Assembly: GCA_003427395.1 (NCBI GenBank) | Contig: BFEA01000695.1 | Span: 25,722 to 51,373 of the forward strand | DNA: 25,652 bases | Origin: Chara braunii | Lineage: Eukaryota > Streptophyta > Charophyceae > Charales > Characeae | Reading direction: 5' to 3' | Shown: positions 1 to 7,685 of the stretch, in pieces | Numbering within the stretch: the stretch's first letter is position 1 | How the letters are laid out: every line of letters begins with the position of its first letter | Program-made: the position numbers and the translations under genes | Notes under the pieces: model-generated | Database searches by the model: none | Seen by the model: only the letters and a program-made list of their open reading frames with translations | What the model was told of the DNA's origin: nothing

Positions 1-7
1 ACACACA

Positions 8-72
<65 letters not shown>
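1..72. repeat. (CA)n(GA)n microsatellite
   Basis: A pure AC dinucleotide run passes directly into a pure AG run and continues off the left edge of the window. The same CA-next-to-GA compound design recurs at 1449-1560 and 3725-4302, so it is a habit of this genome. Bases 73-316, which follow, show no recognisable gene or repeat. Confidence 0.97.
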
Positions 73-75
<3 letters not shown>

Positions 76-316
76 GCATTCACAAGTACATCATATAGCA
101 CAGCTTATCTTCACAGGTGCACCCAGCTGTTCTGATTACACAACACCCAGGGGAACGGAAAACGATGTGGTAGATTGCCAGAACTGCCTTGGCTATGAAT
201 ACGCCCGATCTCCATGATATCAGCGCAATGATTTGCACTACTCCGTAACTTAAGCAAACTTGCTGAATGAAAAATTGGTTTGTTGTGCTGCCCAACTCGT
301 CACTTTTGATGAGCTG

Positions 317-477
317 CTGGATCTGCCTATTGGAAATATCTAGAGCTACTGGGTCTGCCTATTGGAAATATCTAGAGCGACTGGGTCTGCCTATTGGAAA
401 TATCTAGAGCTACTGGGTCTGCCCAGCATAGGCCTACTGGGTCTGCCTATTGGAAATATCTAGAGCTACTGGTCTGG
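317..477. repeat. 32-bp tandem array, about 4.5 copies
   Basis: The unit begins CTGGGTCTGCC, continues TATTGGAAATATC and ends TAGAGCTA, 32 bp in all. Copies lie at 317-348, 349-380, 381-412 and 437-468. They are nearly identical, with one or two substitutions each. A partial copy at 413-436 is broken by an unrelated 16-bp stretch, and a short stub follows at 469-477. The low divergence points to recent expansion. No function is apparent. Confidence 0.93.
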
Positions 478-479
478 TA

Positions 480-1060
480 GTGCCCACCCTCAGTGAAAGA
501 CTGAGATGCTGACTCAAATGAAACCTGAGGAGGAACAATCGTTTGAGCCTGGTTTCGGTGGAACTTGTTGATAAGCGGCAAGACGACATCCATCGAAGGA
601 CAATTGCTCCACTGGAAAAACTGGCACAGTCTTGGACACCGATCTGAGCTGGTCTGCTGACTCCACCTCAATTTGGTGATGGCCACTCTTGAGATCGATC
701 TTGGAAAACGCTTTTACGTCTGGGCACATTGTCTAGCAAGTCATTCATAGGTAGGAATTTGATTGTTACATTGTCGAGTCCTCCATCCTTCTTTGGGACT
801 GACAATATTGGAGCACTGTATGTTGAACTGCTGGGCTTGACCCAGCCTTTCTCTGTTAGCTCACCCAACTCTCTTCAACTTCTAACAATATTGGGAGCAC
901 TGTATGTTGAGCTGCTGCGCTTGATCCAGCCTTTCTCTGTTAGCTCAGCCAACTCTCTTCAACTTCTCCAAGTCTGCAGGTGGCATGTGGTAATCTGCCC
1001 CTTGGGAGGCGTTGTATCAGCACGAGATGAATGGCGTGCTTCACCTCTCTCCACATGTCT
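480..1060 (-). pseudogene. Ty3/gypsy reverse transcriptase remnant
   Basis: Read on the minus strand, this is the N-terminal half of a gypsy-type reverse transcriptase. In order: an HAIHL-type element near 1045, a PPKG motif near 1010, MPPADLEKLKRVG near 980, then ELTEKGWIKPSSSTYSAPIL, VPKK, and finally FSKIDLKSGHHQIEV near 670. These are the fingers and motif A region that normally lead to the YxDD box; motif A keeps its aspartate in KIDLKSG. Several frameshifts separate the pieces, an 83-bp duplication repeats the KGWIKPS stretch, and the downstream YLDD region is not recognisable below 640. It is a dead 5' fragment of pol, a different copy from the gypsy elements further right. Confidence 0.85.
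802..968. repeat. 83-bp tandem duplication inside the RT remnant
   Basis: Bases 802-884 and 885-968 are direct adjacent copies differing at a handful of positions, including one extra G in the second. On the minus strand both encode the ELxELTEKGWxKxSSSTYSAP segment of reverse transcriptase, so the duplication arose inside an already inserted element. Confidence 0.93.
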
Positions 1061-1445
1061 TATGGGCTCCTGCAGATTGCGGTATTGTCCAACCAGCTGC
1101 TGCACTTTCTTTGGCTCATTCTTTCTTGTACTAAAGGGTCTGCATCTTTGTTCCGGTTACCGAGGCGATCCAAAGTCCTTTTCTGTGGTGTTGTCACACA
1201 TAATTGGAGAACCCTGGTGCAGAAAGGAAAAATCTTCCAGACTTATCTTTAGAATCACCCTTTGCATCCTGTCATTTAGGTCACCATATGGCCTGCTCTA
1301 TCAGGAAACTGCATCAGGTGGCTGGCACAGAAGATTTCAGCATTTGCAGCTCTGAGCCATCACTGTCCCAGCACTTTATGAGAAAGTGGGTGATCCAAGA
1401 TCTTGAACGAGATGGAATGTCTCACCCCGTCTTCTTCATTGAATG

Positions 1446-1448
<3 letters not shown>
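1061..1448. other. unassigned stretch
   Basis: No gene or repeat was recognised. It sits directly upstream (minus-strand sense) of the RT remnant, so it may be decayed protease-to-RT linker of the same element, but no protease motif could be read. Confidence 0.4.
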
Positions 1449-1536
<88 letters not shown>

Positions 1537-1560
1537 ACACGCACACACACACACACTCAC
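1449..1560. repeat. (CT)n(CA)n compound microsatellite
   Basis: An uninterrupted CT run to about 1496 is followed by a CA run with a few G or T interruptions up to about 1560. This is the same compound type as at 1-72, in the opposite dinucleotide order. Confidence 0.97.
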
Positions 1561-1574
1561 TCTGCCTTCGCCAT

Positions 1575-2125
1575 CGACTGTGATTGAGAGATACGGATTA
1601 CATTCCCGTTTGCCACAATGGCCTGTACGGGGCCTGGAAGGTCCAGCACTTTCATTTCCAGTTGCAGTCCAAGAATGGCTGCCTTGGAGAGAATTCTGCT
1701 CAAAGCCATTTTCCACCTGACCTCACACTACTCTGCTGTTTGACCACGGTGTTGGTCAGGGTGACATGCTGGAGATCCTCCTCGCTGATCTTCTGGAGAA
1801 GTCCACATGCCTTGATGGGTCTCTTGATGGGGGCGTGTATGCACATAAATTGCTCAGTTTCTTCCTGCTGTGCATGCTCTAGCAGTTGGACAACACACAC
1901 ACAAGCATTGTGTTGACCGCCACATTCCTCTTCTTCATCATTGTAGCTGCTGCTGCCATCACTTCCTTACACGTGGCCTCTTGCAGTCTTGGTGCACTGA
2001 GGTTTGGGAGTGGGAGAACATGCCACCCAGCTTCTTCCACTAGTCTCCCTAACCTCAGTAGGTGTGACCTCGTTCCCTACTGGCCCTGTGTGACTTCCTG
2101 TTGTTATTGCTTTTACCTACTGCTT
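1575..2125 (-). other. coherent minus-strand reading frame of unknown identity
   Basis: On the minus strand one frame from about 2110 down to about 1730 stays open except for a single TAA near 1967. It has a protein-like composition: a threonine/serine-rich start, an acidic NDEEE patch near 1935, then CVVQLLEHAQQEETEQF and KRPIKACGLLQKISEEDLQ. A second frame then reads MALSRILSKAAILGLQLEMK and VLDLPGPVQAIVANGNVIRI down to about 1590, where the microsatellite begins. The two pieces could be exons, or one frame with a shift near 1720. No domain was recognised. It may be an old transposon gag or a host gene fragment; chance openness cannot be excluded. Confidence 0.25.
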
Positions 2126-2445
2126 TCCATGGATGATGATGCGGAGAGGGATGACACAGAAACTTGAAGAAATGGGTCCAAAGGATGATGATTAGGACTG
2201 CTTGTGATGGCTCTGCTCAAGAATTGTCTCTCAGTCTGAAGCATAACTTGCGAGTCAAACACGAATAAAATTCGTTGTGGTGTTTGTGTACTAGGTAGGA
2301 TGAGAAAACCTGTTGCAGAGCTTGGTGCTGGTGCTTGCTTTCTAATGGCATGGTCTCCTTGATATCTCTGAGAAAAACTTACGGCCAGGTTCAGTCGAAA
2401 AAGATCTGGTGTGAAGGTGGCCCAAGGCATGATGATGGAGGTCAT
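2113..2445 (-). other. 110-codon open reading frame, unknown
   Basis: A minus-strand frame of 110 codons, starting near 2445 and ending with TAG at 2113-2115. It has a mixed composition with an ILFVFDSQVMLQTERQFL stretch but no recognised motif. It overlaps the start of the unassigned frame below it in another phase, and a GTAAAA lies close to its end, so splicing is conceivable. It may equally be a chance frame. Confidence 0.2.
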
Positions 2446-2526
2446 ATTGGCTAGCAGTGACTATAAAGGTTTTCATCCTCAGGCTAAGTGGTACTTGTGG
2501 TCTGAAACTCTGGCAACGGTTTGCAG

Positions 2527-2695
2527 GATGAGCCAGAGAACAACATGCGGAGGAAGACGTATCCTATGAATGCGGAACGTGTGGACACACTGAAAGAACT
2601 CCTATCTTCCAGTGACATAGTGTCTCTTCATTGCCCGTTGGTGGAGGAGACAAAGCGAATCATCAACGAGACATCTCTCAAGTCCCTGAAACATG
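2527..2695 (+). CDS. internal exon of an ANGUSTIFOLIA/CtBP-type 2-hydroxyacid dehydrogenase
   Basis: An exon of 169 nt, preceded by a pyrimidine-containing stretch and TTTGCAG (acceptor AG at 2525-2526) and followed by a GTATGC donor at 2696. The frame is phase 0 at entry and phase 1 at exit, splitting a glycine codon. The 56 residues include ERVDTLKELLSSSDIVSLHC, PLVEETKRIIN and a final LKSLKHG. This matches the part of the D-isomer 2-hydroxyacid dehydrogenase fold that lies after the second strand of the NAD-binding Rossmann domain. The RxDTLxxLLxxSDxxSLHCxL pattern is typical of plant ANGUSTIFOLIA and animal CtBP, which act as corepressor or trafficking/cytoskeletal proteins. In that family the next exon should continue with a GAFLVN-like strand; none was recognised in this window, so the flanking introns must be long or the exon is an isolated relic. 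Other D-2-hydroxyacid dehydrogenases are a less likely match. Confidence 0.75.
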
Positions 2696-3243
2696 GTATG
2701 CGGAACAGCTTCATGTCAATTTCCCTTTATTTAGTTAAATACTTTTTATGGTGGTAGCCACTGTTGTTGTTATTCGTCGGATGCCAGCAGCATTCCAACT
2801 GATGACTTGTTTACCAACAGTTACATGTGTGCATCATTCGCCTTCATGCCAAGGTTATTCAGCTTACATGCCTTTGCGGAGTTTTATGCAGGGATGCTGT
2901 TAAATGAACTTAAATCTGTAATCAATAGTATGAACTATTAAGTAGCGGGGCAGGCTGTAATTGGGCTCACTTGAACTTGGTGAAAACAGAACAGCACTTA
3001 TGTAGATGATGACAGTATGACTATGGCCTCATGGTGATGACTGTATGGTTGCACCAATCTGATCGCTGAAGGGCACCAAAGTCTGGTTCTAGACATTGAT
3101 TGGAAGTCAACTCTGAGGAAATGTTCATATTGCCGTATGAAAGGCATTGCACGATGCAGACCCCAAATTCGAATCTCAGGGTCAAAGTCCCCAGGCGGAA
3201 AGAGGCCAGATCGGCCAGTTTCAGAAAAATTATGGCGGATAAC
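2696..3243 (+). other. probable intron, nothing else recognised
   Basis: The stretch follows the splice donor of the dehydrogenase exon. No reading frame resembling the next exon of that family was found, and no transposon motif was seen. Confidence 0.4.
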
Positions 3244-3372
3244 CCCAGAGGTCAAGTCCAACAGGTACCCGGTCAACGGTCACATCCCAGAGGCAAAAGT
3301 CACGTCTCACAGTCAAAAGTCATATCCCATAGGTAAGGGTCACGAACCACAGTCAAAGGTCACGCCCCACAG
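3244..3372. repeat. degenerate 20-bp-period repeat built on (A)GGTCA
   Basis: A run of about five to six units resembling CCACAGTCAAAGGTCACGCC. The clearest lie between 3287 and 3372 and vary at several positions each. The recurring core is AAAGGTCAC or a close variant, spaced about 20 bp. It lies in the presumed intron downstream of the dehydrogenase exon. It resembles minisatellite decay; a regulatory role is not supported. Bases 3373-3724 show nothing recognisable. Confidence 0.75.
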
Positions 3373-3724
3373 ACCCAAAAGCAGAAGCACACCAAGGAAA
3401 ACTCAGGAAGGTACCGGGCCTCAACATTCCGGAAGCAAACAGGCCGCGGGCTGCTGCTGCTGCCGGGTCCAAGTCAAGCCAAGAGAAGCAGAGTCTGGGA
3501 CGAGTGAAGGCTCAGTCCAAGTCAATATAGGGACTGGCCAGCCTCATTTCCGACGGATTGCTCATTCGCAAGAAGTGCGGCACATGTGCGCTATCTGCGA
3601 GTAGCATGCGCTAGAGCCCTGGCTGGGCAGCGCTGTGCTGAGGAAGTAAGGTGGCCATAACCGCACAGCTAGTAGTAGGAGATGGTGCTGAGTAGTGGCG
3701 GATGTATCCAGCGTCAAGATCTTC

Positions 3725-3726
3725 AT

Positions 3727-3775
<49 letters not shown>

Positions 3776-3783
3776 CATGAAGG

Positions 3784-3816
<33 letters not shown>

Positions 3817-3859
3817 TGCATGAAGAGAGAGAGAGAGAGAGAGAGCCCATGCATGAAGG

Positions 3860-3894
<35 letters not shown>

Positions 3895-3911
3895 TGCATG
3901 AAGAGAGAGAN

Positions 3912-3998
<87 letters not shown>

Positions 3999-4237
3999 CT
4001 GATTGAGAGGGAGAGAGTGCGCTGAGTGAGAGAGAGTGGGTGCGCTGCTTTAGAGAGAGGGAGTGCGCTGTGTGTGAGAGAGGAAGGAAGAGAAAGATAG
4101 AGCGAGAAAGAAAGAAAGAAAGAGAGAAAAAGAGAGAGAAAACGAGAAAGAGCGAGAGAAAAAGAGAGAAAGAGAGAGAAAAAGAGAGAAAAAGAGAGAA
4201 AGAGAGAGAAAGAGAGAGAAAGAGAGAGAGAGTGCAT

Positions 4238-4302
<65 letters not shown>
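3725..4302. repeat. large (CA)n(GA)n tract with a higher-order repeat
   Basis: A CA run at about 3727-3773 passes into over 500 bp of GA-rich sequence. Inside it, a longer unit bounded by TGCATGAAG recurs (near 3773, 3818, 3851, 3896 and 4232), showing that whole blocks were duplicated, not only dinucleotides. From 4080 to 4230 the tract drifts to GAAAGAAAGA-type units before returning to pure GA. One ambiguous base (N) stands at 3911, so the assembled length is unreliable. Confidence 0.95.
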
Positions 4303-4303
<1 letters not shown>

Positions 4304-4609
4304 ACATGCTGCACGGGCCCCCTTTCAGGCCCGTGACGTTTTCAGGCCAAAAGCCTGAAAACAAGGGCCTACAGGTCCCGTGTCGATTCAGCCTGCAAGC
4401 CTGAAAACAAGGGCCGACAGGCCCTGTGTTGGTTCAGGCTAAATCAGGGCCTTTCCAGCCCTGAGTATTTTCAGCCTGAAACTAAGGGCCATTTTCAGGC
4501 CCTCATCAGTCCGACCCGCCCTGAAACTCGGGCAACAAACCAGGGTTTTAGCACAGGCCATTTCAGGCCTGTTTTCAAGACAACCCCTGGTTGAGCTTCA
4601 ACGCCAGGG
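4303..4609 (+). repeat. array of GGCC-stem hairpins (repeat family also at the right window edge)
   Basis: About ten inverted repeats follow one another with little overlap. Perfect ones: CACGGGCC at 4312 with its partner at 4328-4335 (8 bp); TTTTCAGGC at 4339 with 4353-4361 (9 bp, 5-nt loop); AGGGCC 4410/4420; TCAGGGC 4444/4458; AGGGCC 4485/4498; CAGGCC 4554/4566; CCCTGG 4585/4604. Four loops share a TTTCA or TTCCA core (4320-4327, 4451-4457, 4491-4497, 4560-4565), while two others read TACA and GACA. The stems differ between copies yet stay self-complementary. A diverged copy of the first 90 bp lies at 25564-25652. The left edge here abuts the GA tract and may be truncated. Confidence 0.85.
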
Positions 4610-4659
4610 CCTGGCATGTTTCGGCATTGGCAAGAGCAGCCTCCTGGACGGGCCAGCAC

Positions 4660-4665
4660 TATATA
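4660..4665 (+). promoter_or_regulatory. candidate TATA box
   Basis: TATATA within CACTATATAGGACTGC, directly downstream of the hairpin array and in front of GC-rich sequence. If used, transcription would start near 4690 and run rightward into the structured tract. An AATAAA at 5271-5276 is a possible polyadenylation signal for a short transcript, or for an LTR whose U3 would be the hairpin array. This is a motif match only. Confidence 0.3.
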
Positions 4666-4689
4666 GGACTGCCCCGCCCTGCAGGCCGA

Positions 4690-5366
4690 CAGGTACTTCC
4701 TAGGTAATCCGCAGGCACTTCACGTGCAGTTCAGGAGGCAGGAGGTAGTGGCCAGGATTCGGCAGCAGCACTTTGGAGGAGCGCTGCAGGAGTAGTTGTA
4801 GCGCTGTCGAGCGCATCGGTCCGTCACCGCACAAGGCAGCGCGGGACCCTCCCGGCCTCGTTACGCAGGAGTTGGTCTAAATCCTCATCGCGAATATACA
4901 TGGAGCTTCCGCAAGCCGCTCTGGCCGAGTGCGCCAGCCATACCTCCTGCGAGCCCCTACGACAGGATAGGGCCTACGCGAGGCACAACTTACCTCCACC
5001 TTACGGGAGTTGTCTCCTGCCTTCGGTGGGCGTATCCCCGCCGAGCTACCAGTCCACAGTACGAAAGTTAATCAATTGCAATTGCAGAGGTGGGCCAGCC
5101 GAGGGCGTTTCGCGTTCGCTGTAGCATAGGGGGTACGCGCGGTATTACGCCTTTATCGAGCCTGTATGCGAACCGACATCTTGGGGGGCTGAAGTCTGAA
5201 GCGCGACTCATCGTCGGTCGACTAGGACGCATCCCACACACCACGAGCACACCACTTTAAAGAACATAAAAATAAAGGCACGCACACACACACGTATACA
5301 TATACAGAACGACACTAGATGAACAACGCGACAACACTCCTAGTCCCTTAGCGACCGTCCCATAAC
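4690..5366 (+). other. non-coding stretch between the hairpin arrays
   Basis: No coding potential was recognised. It holds occasional small inverted repeats, for example GCGCT/AGCGC at about 4800 and GTATA/TATAC at about 5293, and an AATAAA at 5271-5276. It may be the body of the repeat that begins at 4303. Confidence 0.4.
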
Positions 5367-5817
5367 TTTCCGATGCGGAAATCGGATAGGCATCGCGCGC
5401 GAGGCTTGGTATAAGATCGTGCGGACGCAGGGTTAGCTCATATCGATTCGCAATGCAAACGTACGCAAGTGGTCGCAATGGTGGTGTACTATGTAGTACG
5501 CATACTCATGCGGTCCTCGTTAGTCTCGAGGGTCGCATTCGACACTCAAAGTGTCGGCTGACATGCTCCTTGAGAGTTAATCTCTCGACGCTGGACAACC
5601 GCCAAGTGCGGTTGAGAACCACACCCTCTTCTGCACCCTGCGGAGAGTGGGTGGTACATAGGTTCGTACCTGTGGTGGAAATCGTCTCTTATGGCTTTGG
5701 AGACCAGCTCCTTCCCCTAGGGCCTAGAAGCAAATCAAGGTGTTTGACTTTGACGGCGCCACGGACTACAACGTTCAACTATAATAACTCTAAAATGCAA
5801 AAATAGGCCGAAGGCCT
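5367..5817 (+). repeat. dense run of short perfect hairpins
   Basis: Inverted repeats with small loops: TTTCCG/CGGAAA 5367-5381; GTACTA/TAGTAC 5486-5499; CGCAT/ATGCG 5499-5512; CCTCG/CGAGG 5515-5531; GACACT/AGTGTC 5541-5555; GAGAG/CTCTC 5572-5586; CAACCGC/GCGGTTG 5596-5614; an imperfect stem with 9 of 11 pairs at 5619-5654; CATAGGT/ACCTGTG 5657-5674 with one G-T pair; GGAG/CTCC 5699-5711; CTAGG/CCTAG 5717-5727; AGGCC/GGCCT 5805-5817. From 5486 to 5674 they are almost end to end. No protein-coding frame in the region resembles anything known. Confidence 0.75.
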
Positions 5818-7087
5818 CCCCATCCCAAAATCACAACCTTGGGCAACCTTTTCGGTTGGCACCAACGGCCTATATCGACTATGGACACACATGTACACAT
5901 ACAAATCACTTAATCCCATAACTCTAGACACTAAGACGGACGGGCATCGTGCGCAATATTTTTATATAAAGTTGCGCGGTTACAAGCCCTTCCTACATCA
6001 CACGGCGGTGCTAGTCATACGCGACAATCAAAGTTCCGGCCTCGCGATATTGAATGGCTGAAGGAATATATCGTGAGGGGTTGCCCTTCACGATATTGAA
6101 CGGTTGAAGGACATGCCGTTCAGCCCTAGCGACATTTTTGGCCTTAGGGTTTGGTTCTCGACGGGCAGGGCGGATAGGCTCTGCGCAGGGGAAGATTCCT
6201 TCCCTGCAGAGTCTAGGGCCTGGGATGTCCTGGACAAGGACCTCGAATCCAGGCCCAGGACTAACATCCGACTAAGAAATCCAATCCCTAAGAAGCATAC
6301 AACCATGTAGAGGGGGTTTTCGTTCTTTTCTCGACCCCAACCCCAATCTTTACTTTGAAGCGTGACCGGCTTACGCCACACGAACACCCAACATAAATAC
6401 ACACATATATATAGGGGGATAAGTATGTGACAATCACTTCTCACAATCACTGTGGGACTCCTCACAACCATATATGTATGTGTGATCGCAGGCAGTCCAA
6501 TCGAAGATCCGAACCACAGAACATACCTGTATTCACATCAAAGAGTCAAGCAAGAGTCCACGCACTACACAGAGTCAACTTCAACCAATCTCTATACTCA
6601 TACCCCTCGCTTTAACCATGCAAGCCCCAACCTCTGTCCAACCAACCATAATTAAATACTCAATACCTTTGTTAAAAGGCCATTCAATAAAAGTCCGCGT
6701 GAAACCTTAATAAAACAATAAAATCACCAGGGCTAAAGCCTTTAAGGTTGTATTGAGGGTGAATTGGAGTTGAGTCGTAAACCGACGAATCGACAACCAA
6801 CCTGTTATCAGTGATAACAGAAGGCGATCCTCAAGGGATCAAGCTGAATCTAGTCCAAGTCCTGAACCAAATTGATCACGACGAGCTGTAACACAGGACA
6901 TGTCGATGCCCAAGACTAAACCTATAAGTTCCTGGGGAACAATTTTCATATCATAATCTTATCCAAACTCCTGCTAGTTAACTAGGCCTAAGTTTAACTC
7001 TAAACCATTGCCCAAAGAAAGGTAGACTCATAACAGAATCTCCCTATCCAGGGTGGATTACCAGAGTCGTCACTTGTCAAAATATAA
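5818..7087 (+). other. non-coding stretch with scattered inverted repeats
   Basis: No gene was recognised. Visible structures: CTCGCGATAT near 6042 pairs with ATATCGTGAG near 6068 (one G-T pair). A 44-bp-spaced direct repeat of CGATATTGAAYGG lies at about 6045 and 6089. TGAACGG near 6096 pairs with CCGTTCA near 6115. Two adjacent stem-loops stand at 6179-6211 (arms CTCTGC and GCAGAG) and 6216-6256 (arms GGGCCTGG and CCAGGCCC, with GTCCT/AGGAC inside). CTGTTATCA-G-TGATAACAG near 6802 is a perfect palindrome. Confidence 0.6.
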
Positions 7088-7400
7088 TCTAACTCCTTTA
7101 AACTAAGAAAATTTCGGCAGCGCTTCCCGTATGAAAAGTGCCCTTTCAGAATTTGTATAAACCAAATATGAAAAGCGAAATAGTCCTTGACTGCCCAAAG
7201 TCAAATTTCGTCTAACTCCTTGAATTAGCAAAAATTTGGGCAGCACTCCTTTTAGGAAAGGAGACTTTCCAAATTTTTACCAAACCATGTATGAAATTTA
7301 GACAAGTTGAACTTTGGAAAGCCAAAATTTGACTAACTCCTTGGATTTGCAGAAATTTCGGCAGTGCTTCCCGTAGGGGAAGTAGCTTACCGAGATTTAT
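7088..7400 (+). repeat. three 120-bp units, each a two-tier hairpin
   Basis: Units start with the TCTAACTCCT box or a close variant at 7088, 7211 and 7331; a fourth start at 7487 is not followed by a recognisable body. Unit 2 folds perfectly: AAAAATTTGG (7230-7239) with CCAAATTTTT (7269-7278) outside, CTCCTTT (7246-7252) with AAAGGAG (7257-7263) inside, loop TAGG. Unit 3 has AAATTTCGG (7353-7361) with CCGAGATTT (7390-7398), one T-G pair, and inner TGCTTCCC/GGGAAGTA around loop GTAG (7365-7384), one G-T pair. Unit 1 has inner GCGCTT/AAGTGC (7120-7141), one G-T pair, and a weaker outer stem. Primary sequence differs between units while the same two-tier shape is kept. Confidence 0.8.
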
Positions 7401-7685
7401 ACAAGCCCAAGTATAATAAATGATCTCAGAAAATGCAAAAATTGATCTAAGTAAAAAAAGCTATTACAGAAAATGTAGGAATTGAATCTAACTCCTATCG
7501 CTCTAGCACGTGGCGAACCACTAAAGCAACTACCTATCAAGCTGAAACTCAGACTAGGTAGTAATCTCACTCGGCCATATGCAAGCCAAACCACAGAGGT
7601 AAGTACTTTCACGAACCCAAATTACCTTTGGCAAACAATAGTTCATAGTCTCTCAATGATTTAACCCCTTATACCGTGCTTACAT

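Noticed and set aside
729-1355. Plus-strand open frame of about 208 codons
   Set aside because: It lies opposite the minus-strand reverse transcriptase remnant, spans the 83-bp duplication and has no protein-like motif; it is a shadow.
3150-3190. tRNA-like B-box ATTCGAATCTC
   Set aside because: The flanking bases do not form a T-stem and no A-box or acceptor stem could be found at the right distance on either strand.
3562-4336. Long open frames over the GA/CT tract (Leu-Ser or Arg-Glu repeats)
   Set aside because: They are translations of dinucleotide repeats and remain open on both strands for that reason only.
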